The position numbers and the translations under genes are program-made. Below, one piece after another: positions 36,024 to 46,660 of a stretch of 64,000 nt of DNA (the first letter of the stretch is position 1; each line of letters opens with the position of its first letter). Origin of the DNA: Burkholderiales bacterium (GTDB taxonomy: Bacteria; Pseudomonadota; Gammaproteobacteria; Burkholderiales; Burkholderiaceae_C); NCBI GenBank assembly GCA_026954015.1, contig JAIXLP010000048.1, positions 74,387 through 138,386 on the forward strand. Direction: 5' to 3'. The notes under the pieces are model-generated. The model made no database searches. It was not told the origin of the DNA and saw only the letters and a program-made list of their open reading frames with translations.

Positions 36024-36124
36024 ACGCGGCCTCCGCGCATGGGCGCTGCGCGCCTCGCAGCGCTGACGCGCTGCAGCAATTTGTTTTGGCGAAACAAGCT
36101 CCTCATACGCGGCCTCCGCGCATG
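36019..36124 (-). repeat. Duplicated ftsW/murG junction (two 23-bp direct repeats, 83 bp apart)
   Basis: The 23 bases covering the last ftsW codons and the junction ATG occur at 36019-36041 and again at 36102-36124. Each copy encodes MRGGRV and a TGA that overlaps an ATG. The inner segment between them is partly similar to the insertion in the DUF3025 gene at 62.4 kb (GTTTCGCCAA against GTTTCACCAA). Confidence 0.85.
36020..36106 (-). CDS. 28-codon mini-ORF between ftsW and murG
   Basis: This short frame starts [20 protein letters not shown] and ends with the duplicated ftsW C-terminus APMRGGRV. Its ATG overlaps the ftsW stop and its TGA overlaps the murG ATG, both as ATGA. It is probably a product of the junction duplication, kept because it preserves translational coupling from ftsW to murG. 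A function for the peptide is not implied. Confidence 0.4.
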   Translation of the reverse strand: MRSLFRQNKLLQRVSAARRAAPMRGGRV

Positions 36125-37380
36125 AGGAGTTTGTTTTCGTAATCCACCCTGAGCACGACGGCCAGCGCGATGAGGTTCATCAGGATCGCCGAGCCGCCGT
36201 AGCTCATGAGCGGCAGCGTGAGGCCCTTGGTGGGCAGCGCGCCCAGGTTCACGCCCACGTTGATGAAGGCCTGAAAGCCGATCCACACCGCCACGCCCTC
36301 GGCCACGAGGCCGGAGAACACGCGGTCGAGCGCGATCGCCTGGCGGCCGATCAGCATGATGCGGCGCGTGAGCCAGAGGAAGGCGACGATGAGCACGAGC
36401 ACGCCCACGAGGCCCAGCTCCTCGCCGATCACCGCCAGCAGGAAGTCGGTGTGCGCCTCGGGCAGCCAGCTGAGCTTTTCCACGCTGCCGCCCAGGCCCA
36501 CGCCGAAGATTTCGCCGCGCCCGATGGCAATCAGTGCGTGCGAGAGCTGGTAGCCCTTGCCCAGCGCGTGGTCCTCGCTGAACGGGTCGAGGTAGGCGAA
36601 GATGCGCTCGCGCCGCCACGGCGAGGTCCAGATCATCAGCGCGAACGCCGCCACGAGGATGAGCGCGATGAGGAAGAACATGCGCGCGTTCACGCCGCCC
36701 AGGAACAGGATGCCCATCGCGATCACCGCGATCACGAGGAAGGCGCCCATGTCCGGCTCGGCCAGCAGCAGGCCGCCGATGATCGCGACTGCCAGCGCCA
36801 TCGGCAGCACCGCGCGGAAGAACCGCTCCTTGACCTCCAGCCGCCGCACCATGTAGCCGGCGGCGTAGATCAGCACCGCGAACTTGGCGAGTTCCGACGG
36901 CTGGAAATTCATGATGCCCAGGCTGAGCCAGCGGCGCGCGCCGTTGACCATGGTGCCCACGTGCGGGATCAGCACCGCCACGAGCAGCGCGATCGATGCG
37001 ATGAACAGCACCGGCGCGGTGCGCTCCCAGGTGTTCATCGGCACCTGGAACGCGAGCAGCGCCGCGACGAACCCGGTGGCGATCGCGAGCACGTGGCGCA
37101 CGACGAAGGTGGTGGCGGTCACGTGGCCGAAGCGCGGGTTGTCCTGCATCGCGATGGACGCGGAATAGACCATCACCACGCTGAACGCGAGCAGCAGCAC
37201 CACCACCCAGAGCAGCGCCTGGTCGAACCCCAGCACGCGCGCGGGCAGCGCCGCGGTGCGCCGCAGCTCCACGCCGCCGATGCGCACCGGCAGGTGATCG
37301 ACGCTCTCGCCGTCGGCGCCGCCGCCGCGCCGCCACAGGCGCTGCCACAGCGAGGGGGTGCGCAGCGAGGCGCTGTTCAT
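36103..37380 (-). CDS. ftsW: Divisome peptidoglycan glycosyltransferase FtsW
   Basis: A 425-residue SEDS-family protein that polymerises septal peptidoglycan together with FtsI. A cytoplasmic tail of about 50 residues is followed by about ten membrane helices. Conserved runs are [33 protein letters not shown] and the C-terminal [28 protein letters not shown]. It overlaps murD (ATGA). The last six residues recur in the mini-ORF that follows. Confidence 0.96.
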   Translation of the reverse strand: MNSASLRTPSLWQRLWRRGGGADGESVDHLPVRIGGVELRRTAALPARVLGFDQALLWVVVLLLAFSVVMVYSASIAMQDNPRFGHVTATTFVVRHVLAIATGFVAALLAFQVPMNTWERTAPVLFIASIALLVAVLIPHVGTMVNGARRWLSLGIMNFQPSELAKFAVLIYAAGYMVRRLEVKERFFRAVLPMALAVAIIGGLLLAEPDMGAFLVIAVIAMGILFLGGVNARMFFLIALILVAAFALMIWTSPWRRERIFAYLDPFSEDHALGKGYQLSHALIAIGRGEIFGVGLGGSVEKLSWLPEAHTDFLLAVIGEELGLVGVLVLIVAFLWLTRRIMLIGRQAIALDRVFSGLVAEGVAVWIGFQAFINVGVNLGALPTKGLTLPLMSYGGSAILMNLIALAVVLRVDYENKLLMRGGRV

Positions 37381-39074
37381 GCGCCACCTCCCGTGAGCAC
37401 CTGCCCGCGCTCTTCGGCCAGCGCGTGCACCGCCGCGACGAAGACGCGCGCGCGGTGCGCGTAGTTGTCGAACATGTCCAGGCTCGCGCAGGCGGGCGAG
37501 AGCAGCACCGCGTCGCCGGACTGCGCGGCCTGCGCGGCCTGCGCCACCGCGTCGGGCAGCGTGGCCGCATCGTGCAGCGGCACGCCGGTGCCCGCGAGCG
37601 CGTCGCGGATCAGGGGCGCGTCGCGCCCGATCAGCACCGCCACGCGCACATGGCGCGCCAGCGGCGCGGCCAGCGGCGAAAAATCCTGCCCCTTGCCGTC
37701 GCCGCCCAGTATCACCACCACGCGCCGGGCCGCGCCCAGGCCCGCGAGCGCCGCCGCCGTCGCGCCCACGTTGGTGCCCTTGCTGTCGTCGAAATACTCC
37801 ACGCCGTCGATGACGCCGATCGACTCCACGCGGTGCGGCTCGCCCCGGTACGCGCGCAGCCCGTAGAGCAGCGGTGCCAGCGGGCAGCCCGCGGCCTGCG
37901 CAAGCGCCAGCGCCGCGAGCGCGTTGGTGGCGTTGTGGCGCCCGTGGATGCGCAGCGCATCGAGCGGCATCAGGCGCTGCAGGTACAGCGGCGGCTCGGC
38001 CTTGCCGCGGCGCGCGCCCACCTCGGCGTCGTGCGCGCGCACGAGCCACGCCATGCCGTTCACCGTCTCGATGCCGAAGTCTCCCGGCGCGCGCGGCAGG
38101 TCGGCGCCGAACGTGCAGTGCGCGCGCTGGCGCGGCGGGTGCAGCTTCACCGGCACGGGGGGCGGCAGCATCTGCATCACCAGCGGGTCGTCGCGGTTGA
38201 GCACCATGAGCGCCCGCTGGCCGAAGACGCGCGCCTTGGCCGCCGCGTAGGCCTGCATGCTGCCGTGCCAGTCGAGGTGATCCTGCGTGACGTTGAGCAC
38301 CGTCGCCGCCGTCGGCTCGAACCCTTGCACGCCGTCGAGCTGGAAGCTCGACAGCTCCAGCACCCAGACCGCGGGCAGCGTGCCCCCCGCCAGATGCGCG
38401 GCCAGCGTATCGAGCAGCGTCGGGCCGATGTTGCCCGCCACCGCCACCGCAAGGCCCGCGCGCTGCACGAGCTGGCCCGTGAGCGAGGTGACGGTGGTCT
38501 TGCCGTTGGTGCCCGTCACGGCCAGCACCCGGGGCGCGTAGCCGTAGCCGTCGCGCAGCCCGCGCAATGCATCCGCATACAGGTCCAATTCACCGCAAAC
38601 CATGGCCCCGCCAGCGCCAGCAGCTTCGACAACCGCAGCAATCGCGGCGGGCGGCAGGCCGGGCGAGCGCGCCACCAGCGTGCTGCCCTGCGCCAGGGCC
38701 GCGGTGAACGGCCCGCTCTCGAAAGCCACCTGCGGCAGCTCGGCGCGCAGCTCGGCCAGATGCGGCGGTGCCTCGCGCGTGTCGGCCACGCGCACCGTCG
38801 CGCCGCGCTGCACGCACCAGCGCGCCATCGCCAGGCCCGACGCACCCAGGCCAAGCACGAGCACGCGCTGGCTCGCGAGCGGCTGCCACTCGGGCCCTAC
38901 GGCAAGCGGCGCGGTCGCGGTCGGTGCAGCATCGGCGGGCGACGGGTCGACCACGACCGGCGCGGCCTCCACCGGCACCTGCGGCGCGCCAGCATCGGCG
39001 AACAGGCGCGCGACGAACTCGGCGGCCTCTGCCGCAGCCGAGCGTGTCGTGGGGGTGGTGCTCGGCTCGGTCAT
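37377..39074 (-). CDS. murD: UDP-MurNAc-L-alanine--D-glutamate ligase MurD, with N-terminal extension
   Basis: A cytoplasmic Mur ligase that adds D-Glu. It shows [17 protein letters not shown]-loop [47 protein letters not shown] and [19 protein letters not shown]. At 565 residues it is well over 100 longer than Escherichia coli MurD. About 65 of these form an Ala/Pro-rich extension before the first Rossmann strand at residue 70; the rest are internal loops. The ATG forms ATGA with the mraY stop, which supports the long start. Confidence 0.93.
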   Translation of the reverse strand: MTEPSTTPTTRSAAAEAAEFVARLFADAGAPQVPVEAAPVVVDPSPADAAPTATAPLAVGPEWQPLASQRVLVLGLGASGLAMARWCVQRGATVRVADTREAPPHLAELRAELPQVAFESGPFTAALAQGSTLVARSPGLPPAAIAAVVEAAGAGGAMVCGELDLYADALRGLRDGYGYAPRVLAVTGTNGKTTVTSLTGQLVQRAGLAVAVAGNIGPTLLDTLAAHLAGGTLPAVWVLELSSFQLDGVQGFEPTAATVLNVTQDHLDWHGSMQAYAAAKARVFGQRALMVLNRDDPLVMQMLPPPVPVKLHPPRQRAHCTFGADLPRAPGDFGIETVNGMAWLVRAHDAEVGARRGKAEPPLYLQRLMPLDALRIHGRHNATNALAALALAQAAGCPLAPLLYGLRAYRGEPHRVESIGVIDGVEYFDDSKGTNVGATAAALAGLGAARRVVVILGGDGKGQDFSPLAAPLARHVRVAVLIGRDAPLIRDALAGTGVPLHDAATLPDAVAQAAQAAQSGDAVLLSPACASLDMFDNYAHRARVFVAAVHALAEERGQVLTGGGA

Positions 39075-40249
39075 CGCAGTTTGAGCGTGGACAGGCCCAC
39101 GAGGCACAGCAGCATGGTGATGATCCAGAAGCGCACGACGACCTGCGTCTCTTTCCAGCCGCTCTTTTCGAAATGGTGGTGCAGCGGCGCCATGCGCAGG
39201 ATGCGCCGCCCCTCGCCATAGCGGCGCTTGGTGTAGCGGAACCAGCTCACCTGCACCATCACCGAGATCGCCTCGACGACGAAGATGCCGCCCATGATCG
39301 CCAGCACGATCTCCTGGCGCACGATGACCGCGATGGTGCCCAGCGCGCCGCCGAGCGCCAGCGCCCCCACGTCGCCCATGAAGATCTGCGCCGGATAGGC
39401 GTTGAACCAGAGGAAGGCCAGCCCCGCGCCCGCCATCGCGGCGCAGAACACCAGCAGCTCGCCCGAGCCCGGTATGTGCGGGAACAGCAGGTAGCGCGCG
39501 TACACCGCGTTGCCCGTCACGTAGGCGAAGATGCCCAGCGCCGAACCGACCATGATGACCGGCATGATCGCCAGGCCGTCAAGGCCGTCGGTGAGGTTTA
39601 CCGCGTTGCTCGCGCCCACGATCACGAGGTAGGTGAGGATCACGAAGCCGAGCACACCCAGCGGGTAGCTCACCTCCTTGAAGAACGGCAGCAGCAGCCC
39701 GGCCTTGGGCGGCAGGTCGAGCGAGAAGCCGGACTGCACCCAGGTGACGAAGAGCTCGAACACGCGCGCGTTGGAGTTCTCGGAAATGCTGAACACCAGG
39801 TACAGCGCCGCGAGCAGCCCGATCACCGACTGCCAGAAGTACTTCTCGCGCGAGCGCATGCCCTCGGGGTCCTTGTTCACCACCTTGCGCCAGTCGTCGG
39901 CCCAGCCGATCGCGCCCATGCCGAGCGTGACCGCGAGCACGATCCAGACGAAGCGGTTGGACAGGTCGAACCACAGCAGCGTCGAGACCGTGATCGCGAT
40001 CAGGATCAGCACCCCGCCCATCGTCGGCGTGCCGTTCTTGGCCAGGTGCGTCTGCACCGCGTAGCCGCGCACCGGCTGGCCGATCTTGAGCTCGGTGAGC
40101 CTGCGGATCACGCGCGGCCCGGCGACGAGGCCGATCAGGAGCGCCGTCATGGCCGCGAGCACCGCGCGCAGCGTGAGGTACTGCAGCGCCCGCAGAAAAC
40201 TCCATTCGGGCGACAGGCCCTGCAGCCACTGGCTGAGCATCAGGAGCAT
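39071..40249 (-). CDS. mraY: Phospho-MurNAc-pentapeptide translocase MraY
   Basis: A 392-residue inner-membrane enzyme with about ten helices that makes lipid I from UDP-MurNAc-pentapeptide and undecaprenyl phosphate. It shows [31 protein letters not shown], the catalytic [12 protein letters not shown] and [15 protein letters not shown]. Two starts are possible three codons apart: MLLMLSQ overlaps murF by 10 bp and matches remembered comamonad orthologues, while the second ATG makes a TGATG overlap. Confidence 0.96.
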   Translation of the reverse strand: MLLMLSQWLQGLSPEWSFLRALQYLTLRAVLAAMTALLIGLVAGPRVIRRLTELKIGQPVRGYAVQTHLAKNGTPTMGGVLILIAITVSTLLWFDLSNRFVWIVLAVTLGMGAIGWADDWRKVVNKDPEGMRSREKYFWQSVIGLLAALYLVFSISENSNARVFELFVTWVQSGFSLDLPPKAGLLLPFFKEVSYPLGVLGFVILTYLVIVGASNAVNLTDGLDGLAIMPVIMVGSALGIFAYVTGNAVYARYLLFPHIPGSGELLVFCAAMAGAGLAFLWFNAYPAQIFMGDVGALALGGALGTIAVIVRQEIVLAIMGGIFVVEAISVMVQVSWFRYTKRRYGEGRRILRMAPLHHHFEKSGWKETQVVVRFWIITMLLCLVGLSTLKLR

Positions 40250-41661
40250 GCGCCTCCCCCTTCTTCGATGGCGCGCACCACGCGCTCCATGTGCATGAAA
40301 CGCGAGCCCTTCACGAGCACGCTGCCCGCGCTGGGCAGCGCCGCGCGCACCGCGGCGATCAGCGCATCGGCATCGTCGAAGTGGCGCGCGCCCGCGCCGA
40401 ACGCCTGCACCGCGCCCAGCGCGAGCGGACCCTGCGCGTACAGCGCGTTCACCCCCCCCGCGCGCGCCTCGCTCCCCGCCTCGGCATGAAAGCGCGGCCC
40501 ATCGTCGCCCACCTCGCCCATGTCGCCGAGCACGAGCACGCGCGGCGCGGGCAGGCGCGCGAGCACGTCGATCGCGGCGCGCACGGAGTCGGGGTTGGCG
40601 TTGTAGCTGTCGTCCACCACGGTGACCGCGCGCGCGCCGCAGCGCACGGTGAACGCGCGCGAGCGCCCGGTTACCGGCACGAAATCGGCCAGACCGCGCT
40701 CCACACAAGCGGCAGGCGCTCCTGCGGCGATAGCGCACGCAGCCGCGGCCACGGCGTTGGTCACGTTGTGCACGCCGGCGATGCGCAGCCGCGCGTCGAT
40801 CGCGCCTTCGGGGCTGGCGATGCGCGCCGCCCAATGGTCGTCCTGCCACTGGGCGTCCACGCACCGCACGGCGGCGCCGCTGGCTGCCTGCGAGCGGGCC
40901 TGCGCCAGCCCCGCAAACGTCATGCACCGGCGCGCGCCCGCCAGCTCGCGCCACAGCGGCGCGTAGGCGTCGAGCGCGGGGAACACCGCCACGCCGCTGG
41001 CGGGCAGCGCCGCAAGCACCGCGCCGTTCTCGCGCGCCACCGCTTCCACGGTGTGCATGAATTCCTGGTGCTCGCGCTGCGCGTTGTTCACCAGCGCCAC
41101 CGTCGGTTGCGCGATTGCGGCCAGTTCGGCGATCTCGCCCGGATGGTTCATGCCGAGCTCGACCACCGCCACGCGGTGCGCATCGCGCAGCCGCAGCAGC
41201 GTGAGCGGCACGCCGATCGCGTTGTTGAAATTGCCCTCGGTCGCCAGCGCCGCCGCGCCCTGCCAGGCGCGCAGGATGCTGGCGATCATCTGCGTCACCG
41301 TGGTCTTGCCGTTGCTGCCGGTCACGGCGATCACGGGCAGGTCGCGCCGCGCGCGCCAGCCCGCGGCCAGCGCGCCGAGCGCAGCCAGCGTGTCGGGCAC
41401 CTCGATGCCGGACAGGCCCGCTGCCTCCAGCCCGGTGTGCACGATCGCCGCCACCGCCCCGGCGGCGCGCGCCTGCGGCAGGAAGGCGTGCGCGTCGAAG
41501 CGCTCACCCCGGAGCGCAATGAAAAGGTCACCCCCCACGAGCGTGCGTGTATCGGTGTGCACGCGCTGGAACGCGACGCGCCCGTCGCCCACGAGCCGCG
41601 CCTGCGGCACGCGCGCGCGCACCAGCTCGAACGCCTGCTGCAGCGTGCCCATGGTGCTCAT
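40240..41661 (-). CDS. murF: UDP-MurNAc-tripeptide--D-alanyl-D-alanine ligase MurF
   Basis: A 473-residue Mur ligase that adds D-Ala-D-Ala. It shows [25 protein letters not shown]-loop [50 protein letters not shown] and [16 protein letters not shown]. The ATG overlaps the murE stop (ATGA); a second ATG three codons on is less likely. Confidence 0.96.
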   Translation of the reverse strand: MSTMGTLQQAFELVRARVPQARLVGDGRVAFQRVHTDTRTLVGGDLFIALRGERFDAHAFLPQARAAGAVAAIVHTGLEAAGLSGIEVPDTLAALGALAAGWRARRDLPVIAVTGSNGKTTVTQMIASILRAWQGAAALATEGNFNNAIGVPLTLLRLRDAHRVAVVELGMNHPGEIAELAAIAQPTVALVNNAQREHQEFMHTVEAVARENGAVLAALPASGVAVFPALDAYAPLWRELAGARRCMTFAGLAQARSQAASGAAVRCVDAQWQDDHWAARIASPEGAIDARLRIAGVHNVTNAVAAAACAIAAGAPAACVERGLADFVPVTGRSRAFTVRCGARAVTVVDDSYNANPDSVRAAIDVLARLPAPRVLVLGDMGEVGDDGPRFHAEAGSEARAGGVNALYAQGPLALGAVQAFGAGARHFDDADALIAAVRAALPSAGSVLVKGSRFMHMERVVRAIEEGGGACS

Positions 41662-43163
41662 GCTGCGGCCCCCGCGCGCGCGGCAAGCGCCGCCTGCGCC
41701 TGCGCCAGATCGGAGAACGGCCGGCGCACGCCCGCGATCTCCTGGTAGGGCTCGTGCCCCTTGCCCGCGATGAGCACCACGTCGCGCGGCTCGGCCTGCG
41801 CGAGCGCCAGCGCGATCGCGCCCGCGCGGTCGGGCTCGACGCGCACGTGGCGGCTCGCGATCATGCCCTGCAGGATCTGGTGAATGATCGCGCCCGGCGC
41901 CTCGCTGCGCGGGTTGTCGCTGGTCACGACCACCTCGTCCGCGCCTTCCTGCACCGCCGCGCCCATGAGCGGGCGCTTGCCGGGGTCGCGGTCGCCGCCG
42001 CAGCCGAACACGCACCACAGCCGCCCGCCGCGGCCGCTGGCCACCGGACTGAGCGCCGCGAGTACCTGCACCAGCGCATCGGGCGTGTGCGCGTAATCCA
42101 CCACCGCCAGCGGCGCGCCGGACGCGGTGATCTGCTGCATGCGCCCCGGCACCGGCGCGAGGTCGGCGCAGGCGCCGCACGCGGCAGCGAGCGGCACGCC
42201 CAGCGAGCGCAGCGCCGCGATCACGCCCAGCAGGTTGGAGACGTTGTAGCGACCCACCAGCCGCGTGGCGAGCGGCACCGCGTCGGCCCCCTCGACCACG
42301 GTGAACGCGAGCCCCGCCGCGCCGTGGTGCACGCCGTCGGCGCGCAGGCGCGCGGGCGCGGCCAGCGCCACGCTCCACAGGTCGAGCGCGCGGCCTGCAA
42401 GCGCCGTGTGCAGCGCCGCGCCGTGCGCGTCGTCGACGTTCACCACCGCCGCGCGCAGCCCCGGCCAGTCGAACAGCGCGCGCTTGGCCTCCCAGTAGGC
42501 CTGCATGCTGCCGTGGTAGTCGAGGTGGTCCTGCGTCAGGTTGGTAAAGAGCGCGGTGTCGATGCGCGTGCCCGCCAGGCGCTGCTCGACGATGCCGATG
42601 GACGACGCCTCGAGCGCGCATGCGCCCACGCCCTGGCGCACGAAGTCCGCCAGCACCGCCTGCAGCCGCACCGCGTCGGGCGTGGTCAGGCCGGTGGACC
42701 GCAGGTCGGGCGCAATTCCCACACCCAGAGTGCCTATGAGGCCGCATCCACCCAGCGCGGGCAGCTCTTTTTTCGATAGTTTTTCCAGTGCATGCGCAAG
42801 CCACCAGGCAGTGCTCGTCTTGCCGTTGGTGCCGGTCACCGCCAGCACCTTGAGCGCACGGCTCGGCTCGCCGAACCAGGCAGATGCGAGCGGCCCTGCG
42901 GCCGCCTTGAGCCCGGCCATCGCCGCCACCGCGGCGCCGCCCAGCGCAAAGGCCTCGGCGCCGCCCTGCTCGACGACGCACGCGCCCGCGCCCCGGCGCA
43001 GCGCCTCGGGCACGTGCGCGCGACCATCGGCCGTGCTGCCGGGCCACGCCAGAAACCCGTCGCCCGGCGCAACCTCGCGGCTGTCGGTGCGCAGCGCGCC
43101 GCCAACGCGTTCGCGCAGGAACGCGAGCGCCTCGGGAACCCCGGCGAGCACGCGCGGCGTCAC
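41658..43163 (-). CDS. murE: UDP-MurNAc-L-Ala-D-Glu--meso-diaminopimelate ligase MurE
   Basis: A 501-residue Mur ligase that adds the third stem residue. It shows TDSREVAPGDGFLAWPG, P-loop [38 protein letters not shown] and the DNPRSE motif that selects meso-diaminopimelate. It starts at GTG, which forms GTGA with the ftsI stop; no in-frame ATG lies nearby. The short run after the P-loop helix (KLSKKELPALGGCG) contains a GAGCTGCCCGCGCTGGG block resembling the dispersed repeat, possibly a decayed insertion. Confidence 0.94.
   Translation of the reverse strand: MTPRVLAGVPEALAFLRERVGGALRTDSREVAPGDGFLAWPGSTADGRAHVPEALRRGAGACVVEQGGAEAFALGGAAVAAMAGLKAAAGPLASAWFGEPSRALKVLAVTGTNGKTSTAWWLAHALEKLSKKELPALGGCGLIGTLGVGIAPDLRSTGLTTPDAVRLQAVLADFVRQGVGACALEASSIGIVEQRLAGTRIDTALFTNLTQDHLDYHGSMQAYWEAKRALFDWPGLRAAVVNVDDAHGAALHTALAGRALDLWSVALAAPARLRADGVHHGAAGLAFTVVEGADAVPLATRLVGRYNVSNLLGVIAALRSLGVPLAAACGACADLAPVPGRMQQITASGAPLAVVDYAHTPDALVQVLAALSPVASGRGGRLWCVFGCGGDRDPGKRPLMGAAVQEGADEVVVTSDNPRSEAPGAIIHQILQGMIASRHVRVEPDRAGAIALALAQAEPRDVVLIAGKGHEPYQEIAGVRRPFSDLAQAQAALAARAGAAA
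42735..42785. repeat. Possible decayed dispersed repeat in murE
   Basis: The minus strand reads AACTATCGAAAAAAGAGCTG, then CCCGCGCTGGGTGG, then GGCCTCAT. The order of blocks matches the repeat family (ATAG, AGCTGC, GCGCT, GGC), but the hairpin arms are degraded. It lies in a variable stretch of MurE. Confidence 0.35.
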
Positions 43164-44914
43164 AGCGCGGGCTCCTCGATCGGGTTGGAGACGATGAGCG
43201 GCTTGACCTCCATGTCCGGCGCCACCCCCATGAGGCGCAGCGTCTGCTGCACCACCTCGCTGAACACCGGGCCCGACACCGTGCCGCCGTAGTAGCTGCC
43301 GGCGGTCGGCTCGTCGATCATCACCGCGACGATGATGCGCGGCTTGTCGATCGGCGCCATGCCCGTGAACCACGCGCGGTACTTGCCCGCCACGTAGCTG
43401 CGCCCCGCCTGCTTGCGCGCCGTGCCCGACTTGCCGCCGATCGAATAGCCCACGGTCTGCGCCTTCTGCCCCGTGCCACCGGGCCCGGCCGCAAGCCAGA
43501 GCATGTGGCGCACGAGCTCGGCCGTCCTGGGCGAGAACACCTGCGTGCCCGCTGGCGGTTCGCTCACCTTGAGCATGGTCGCGGGGATGACCTTGCCGTC
43601 GTTGGCGAACACGGTGTAGGAGCGCGCCATCTGAAACAGCGACGCCGACAGGCCATAGCCGTAGGCCATGGTCGCCTGCTCGATGGGCTTCCAGGTCTTC
43701 CACGGGCGCAGGCGTCCGCTGGCGGCGCCGGGGAACGCCAGGTGCGGCTTCTGGCCGTAGCCCAGCGCGTTGTGCACCGTCCACATCTCCTGTGGCGACA
43801 TGCGCTGCGCGACCTTGAGCGCGCCGATGTTGCTCGACTTCTGGATGACGCCGTCCACGGTGAGCACGCCGTAGTTGTGCGTGTCCGAGATCGTGAACCC
43901 GGCCAGCGCATACCTGCCGGGCGAGGTGTCGATGATGCTGTCGTGCCTGACGCGCCCGAGCTCCAGCGCCGTGCCGATGGTGATGGGCTTCATCGTGGAG
44001 CCGGGCTCGAAGGTGTCGGTGAGCGCGCGGTTGCGCAGCTGCTCGCCCGTGAGCTTGCGCCGGTCGCCGGGGTCGTAGCTCGGGTAGTTGGCCAGCGCCA
44101 GCACCTCGCCGGTGTGCGCGTCGAGCACCACGACGCTGCCCGCCTTGGCCTTGTTCGCGATCACCGTGTCGCGCAGCTTCTGGTAGGCGAAGAACTGGAT
44201 CTTGCTGTCCACCGAGAGCTGCATGTCGCGCCCGTCGACCGGCGGCGTCTCGGTGCCCACGCCCTCGACGACGCGCCCGCGCCCGTCCTTGATGACGCGC
44301 AGCGAACCGGGCTTGCCCGCCAGCTCCTTGTCGAACGCGAGCTCCATGCCCTCCTGGCCGTGGTCCTCCACGTTGGTGAACCCGACCACGTGCGCCACCG
44401 ATTCGCCCTCGGGGTATTCGCGCTTGTATTCCTTGCGCAGGTACACGCCCTTGATGCCCAGCGCCATGATCTGCTGGCCCACGTCCCAGTCGAGCTGGCG
44501 CTTGACCCAGACGAAGGTCTTGTCCTCGTCGGCGAGCCTGGCGGTGAGCGCCGCAAGCGGCATGTCCATGAGCCTGGCGGCCTGCTTCAGGCGCGCGCGC
44601 ACCGAGGGCTCGTTGGCGTCCACGTCCTCGGGAATTGCCCAGATGCTCGCCGCCGGCACGCTGGACGCGAGGATCAGGCCGTTGCGGTCGAGGATGCGCC
44701 CGCGGTTGGCCGGCAGCTCCAGCGTGCGCACGAAGCGCACCTCGCCCTGGCGCTTGAAGTAGTCGCTGTGGATCACCTGCACGTAGGCCGCGCGCGCGGC
44801 CAGCGCCACGAAGCCGAACGCCACCAGCGCCACGATGAACTTGCTGCGCCACACCGGCGTGCGCGCCGCCAGCAGCGGGCTGGAGGTGTAGTTGACGCCG
44901 CGCCGCGCGCTCAT
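43160..44914 (-). CDS. ftsI: Septal peptidoglycan transpeptidase FtsI (PBP3)
   Basis: A 584-residue class B penicillin-binding protein. It has an N-terminal membrane helix at about residues 25-45, a pedestal domain (RGRILDRNGLILA) and a transpeptidase domain with Ser306 in STMKP, SSN at 360-362 and KSGTA at 495-499. It cross-links septal peptidoglycan with FtsW. It overlaps ftsL by 4 bp. Confidence 0.96.
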   Translation of the reverse strand: MSARRGVNYTSSPLLAARTPVWRSKFIVALVAFGFVALAARAAYVQVIHSDYFKRQGEVRFVRTLELPANRGRILDRNGLILASSVPAASIWAIPEDVDANEPSVRARLKQAARLMDMPLAALTARLADEDKTFVWVKRQLDWDVGQQIMALGIKGVYLRKEYKREYPEGESVAHVVGFTNVEDHGQEGMELAFDKELAGKPGSLRVIKDGRGRVVEGVGTETPPVDGRDMQLSVDSKIQFFAYQKLRDTVIANKAKAGSVVVLDAHTGEVLALANYPSYDPGDRRKLTGEQLRNRALTDTFEPGSTMKPITIGTALELGRVRHDSIIDTSPGRYALAGFTISDTHNYGVLTVDGVIQKSSNIGALKVAQRMSPQEMWTVHNALGYGQKPHLAFPGAASGRLRPWKTWKPIEQATMAYGYGLSASLFQMARSYTVFANDGKVIPATMLKVSEPPAGTQVFSPRTAELVRHMLWLAAGPGGTGQKAQTVGYSIGGKSGTARKQAGRSYVAGKYRAWFTGMAPIDKPRIIVAVMIDEPTAGSYYGGTVSGPVFSEVVQQTLRLMGVAPDMEVKPLIVSNPIEEPAL

Positions 44915-45210
44915 GGGCGCTCCCCCGCGAGCGACTGCACCGCGGTGCCGTCGCCCGTCACGTACAAGGTCGTGGCCGGCGTGGGCGTGCGCATCTTGAG
45001 CTTTTCGATCGCGAGGCGCTCGACGCGCAGCGGTGTCGCCTGTGCGCGCTTTTCCACGAGCAGGCGCTGGTGCTCGGTCTCAAGCTGGCGCGACTCCACG
45101 TTCGCGCGGTGCCATTCGGTGTTCAGGCGCCGCGACTCGTACTGCACCTGCACGAGCCACATGGCGCTGGCCATCACCGCCAGCAGCAGGACGATGCTCA
45201 CGCGCGTCAT
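44911..45210 (-). CDS. ftsL: Cell division protein FtsL
   Basis: A 99-residue bitopic protein with a membrane helix at about residues 4-22 and a periplasmic leucine-zipper-like coiled coil (YESRRLNTEWHRANVESRQL and on) that pairs with FtsB in the FtsQLB complex. The identity rests on size, topology and position between rsmH and ftsI, since FtsL sequences diverge fast. It begins 28 bp after rsmH. Confidence 0.88.
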   Translation of the reverse strand: MTRVSIVLLLAVMASAMWLVQVQYESRRLNTEWHRANVESRQLETEHQRLLVEKRAQATPLRVERLAIEKLKMRTPTPATTLYVTGDGTAVQSLAGERP

Positions 45211-45238
45211 GGCGTGCCCCTCACGGCTGCGGCGGCGC

Positions 45239-46165
45239 TCACGCGGTGGCCTCCGTGCGCTCGGCCACGCGCATCACGGCGCTGCGCGCGCGCGGGTTGG
45301 CGGCGATTTCGGCGGCGCCGGGCTTCACGCGCGCAAGCGCCCTCAAGGGCATGGCCCGTGCGCCCGCGAACGGCGCATGCCGGTCGACCACCTCGCGCGC
45401 ATGGCGCGCGATGAACTGCTTGACGATCCGGTCCTCCAGCGAATGAAAGCTGATCACCACCAGGCGCCCGCCCGGCGCGAGCACGCGCAGGCTGGCGTCT
45501 AGCGCCTGCCGGAGGTCCTCGAGTTCGGCATTGATGAAAATCCGAAGAGCCTGAAATGTGCGCGTCGCAGGGTTCTGCCCGCGCTCGCGGGTGCGGACCG
45601 CGCCAGCCACGAGGTGGGCGAGCTCGGCAGTGGTCTGTACGGGCCCCTGCTTCTCGCGCCGAGCAACAATCGCCTTTGCAATGGCCCCAGCAAACCGTTC
45701 TTCACCATAGTCACGTATCACCTCCGCGATAGCAGACGGCTCGGCGTGCGCCAGCCACTCGCCCACGCTCTGGCCGCGCGTGGGATCCATGCGCATGTCC
45801 AGCGGGCCGTCGAGCCGGAAGCTGAACCCGCGCTCGGGCGTGTCGATCTGCGGCGAGCTCACCCCAAGGTCGAGCAGCACGCCCGCCACGCTCGACGCCG
45901 CCAGCGCCGCGATCTCGACGAAGCTCGCGTGGCGCATGGAAAACCGGGCGTCGCGCAGCTGCGCGGCGCACGCCACCGCCTGCGGGTCCTTGTCGAATGC
46001 AATGAGCCGCGCCCCCGGTCCCAGCGCCTGCAGGAGCCTGCGCGTATGCCCGCCGCGACCGAACGTGCCGTCAACGAAGGTCGCGTTCGGCGCGGTCATG
46101 CCCGCCAGCAGCGCGGAGACGGCCTCGTCGAGCAGGACGGTGGTGTGCGGGAGGTCTGCGTGCAC
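45239..46165 (-). CDS. rsmH: 16S rRNA (cytosine-1402-N4)-methyltransferase RsmH
   Basis: A 308-residue S-adenosylmethionine-dependent methyltransferase (MraW) that modifies C1402 in the ribosomal decoding site. It shows [45 protein letters not shown] and [16 protein letters not shown]. It starts at GTG, nine bases after mraZ. A tract of about 200 bp in the middle (roughly 45530-45730) uses noticeably more A/T-ending codons than the rest of the gene. Confidence 0.95.
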   Translation of the reverse strand: MHADLPHTTVLLDEAVSALLAGMTAPNATFVDGTFGRGGHTRRLLQALGPGARLIAFDKDPQAVACAAQLRDARFSMRHASFVEIAALAASSVAGVLLDLGVSSPQIDTPERGFSFRLDGPLDMRMDPTRGQSVGEWLAHAEPSAIAEVIRDYGEERFAGAIAKAIVARREKQGPVQTTAELAHLVAGAVRTRERGQNPATRTFQALRIFINAELEDLRQALDASLRVLAPGGRLVVISFHSLEDRIVKQFIARHAREVVDRHAPFAGARAMPLRALARVKPGAAEIAANPRARSAVMRVAERTEATA

Positions 46166-46174
46166 GTGCCGCTC

Positions 46175-46603
46175 TCAGAACGAGAAGTCCTTGAACACGT
46201 CAGGCATCTGCGCCTGCATGGCCGCGGCTTCCTTGGCCTCGTATGTGGCCTTGTCCCAGAGCTCGAAATGCGTGCCCATGCCCAGGAGCACCGCGTCCTT
46301 CACCAGTCCCGCGCTGGCGCGCAGTTCGGGCGACACCAGCACGCGGCCGGTGCCGTCCATCTCCACGTCCATCGCGTTGCCGAGAAAAATCCGCTTCCAC
46401 CACTGCGCGGCCATGGGCAGCTGCGCGATGCGCGCGCTGAAGGCGTCCCACGCGGGGCGCGGGAAGACCATCAGGCAGCCATCGGGGTGCTTGGTGATCG
46501 TGAGCTGTCCCGCCGCCTCGGCCAGCAACGCATCGCGGTGGCGCGTGGGCACCGACAAACGCCCCTTGGCATCCAGACTGAGCGAAGACGCACCTTGGAA
46601 CAC
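46175..46603 (-). CDS. mraZ: Transcriptional regulator MraZ
   Basis: A 142-residue double AbrB-like DNA-binding protein that represses the dcw operon and itself. Each half has the DXXXR-type turn: [15 protein letters not shown] and [14 protein letters not shown]. It is the first gene of the cluster. The GTG start ([11 protein letters not shown]) follows GAGAGG; the frame is open further upstream, but that stretch enters the leader next to the operator repeats. Four 10-bp-spaced repeats upstream fit autoregulation. Confidence 0.93.
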   Translation of the reverse strand: MFQGASSLSLDAKGRLSVPTRHRDALLAEAAGQLTITKHPDGCLMVFPRPAWDAFSARIAQLPMAAQWWKRIFLGNAMDVEMDGTGRVLVSPELRASAGLVKDAVLLGMGTHFELWDKATYEAKEAAAMQAQMPDVFKDFSF

Positions 46604-46660
46604 GGACTGAAACCTCTCGGATCGACCGGTGCCACCGAGCCCCACGTTACGGCGCTACGA

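Noticed and set aside
38580..38640. AGCTGCTGGCGCTGGCGGGGCCATGG in murD as a further repeat copy
   Set aside because: It lacks the second hairpin arm and the A/T-rich ends, and the encoded residues fit the MurD fold, so chance similarity is likely.
40700..40745. GGCGCTCCTGCGGCGATAGC in murF as a repeat copy
   Set aside because: Only short blocks match and no arms pair.
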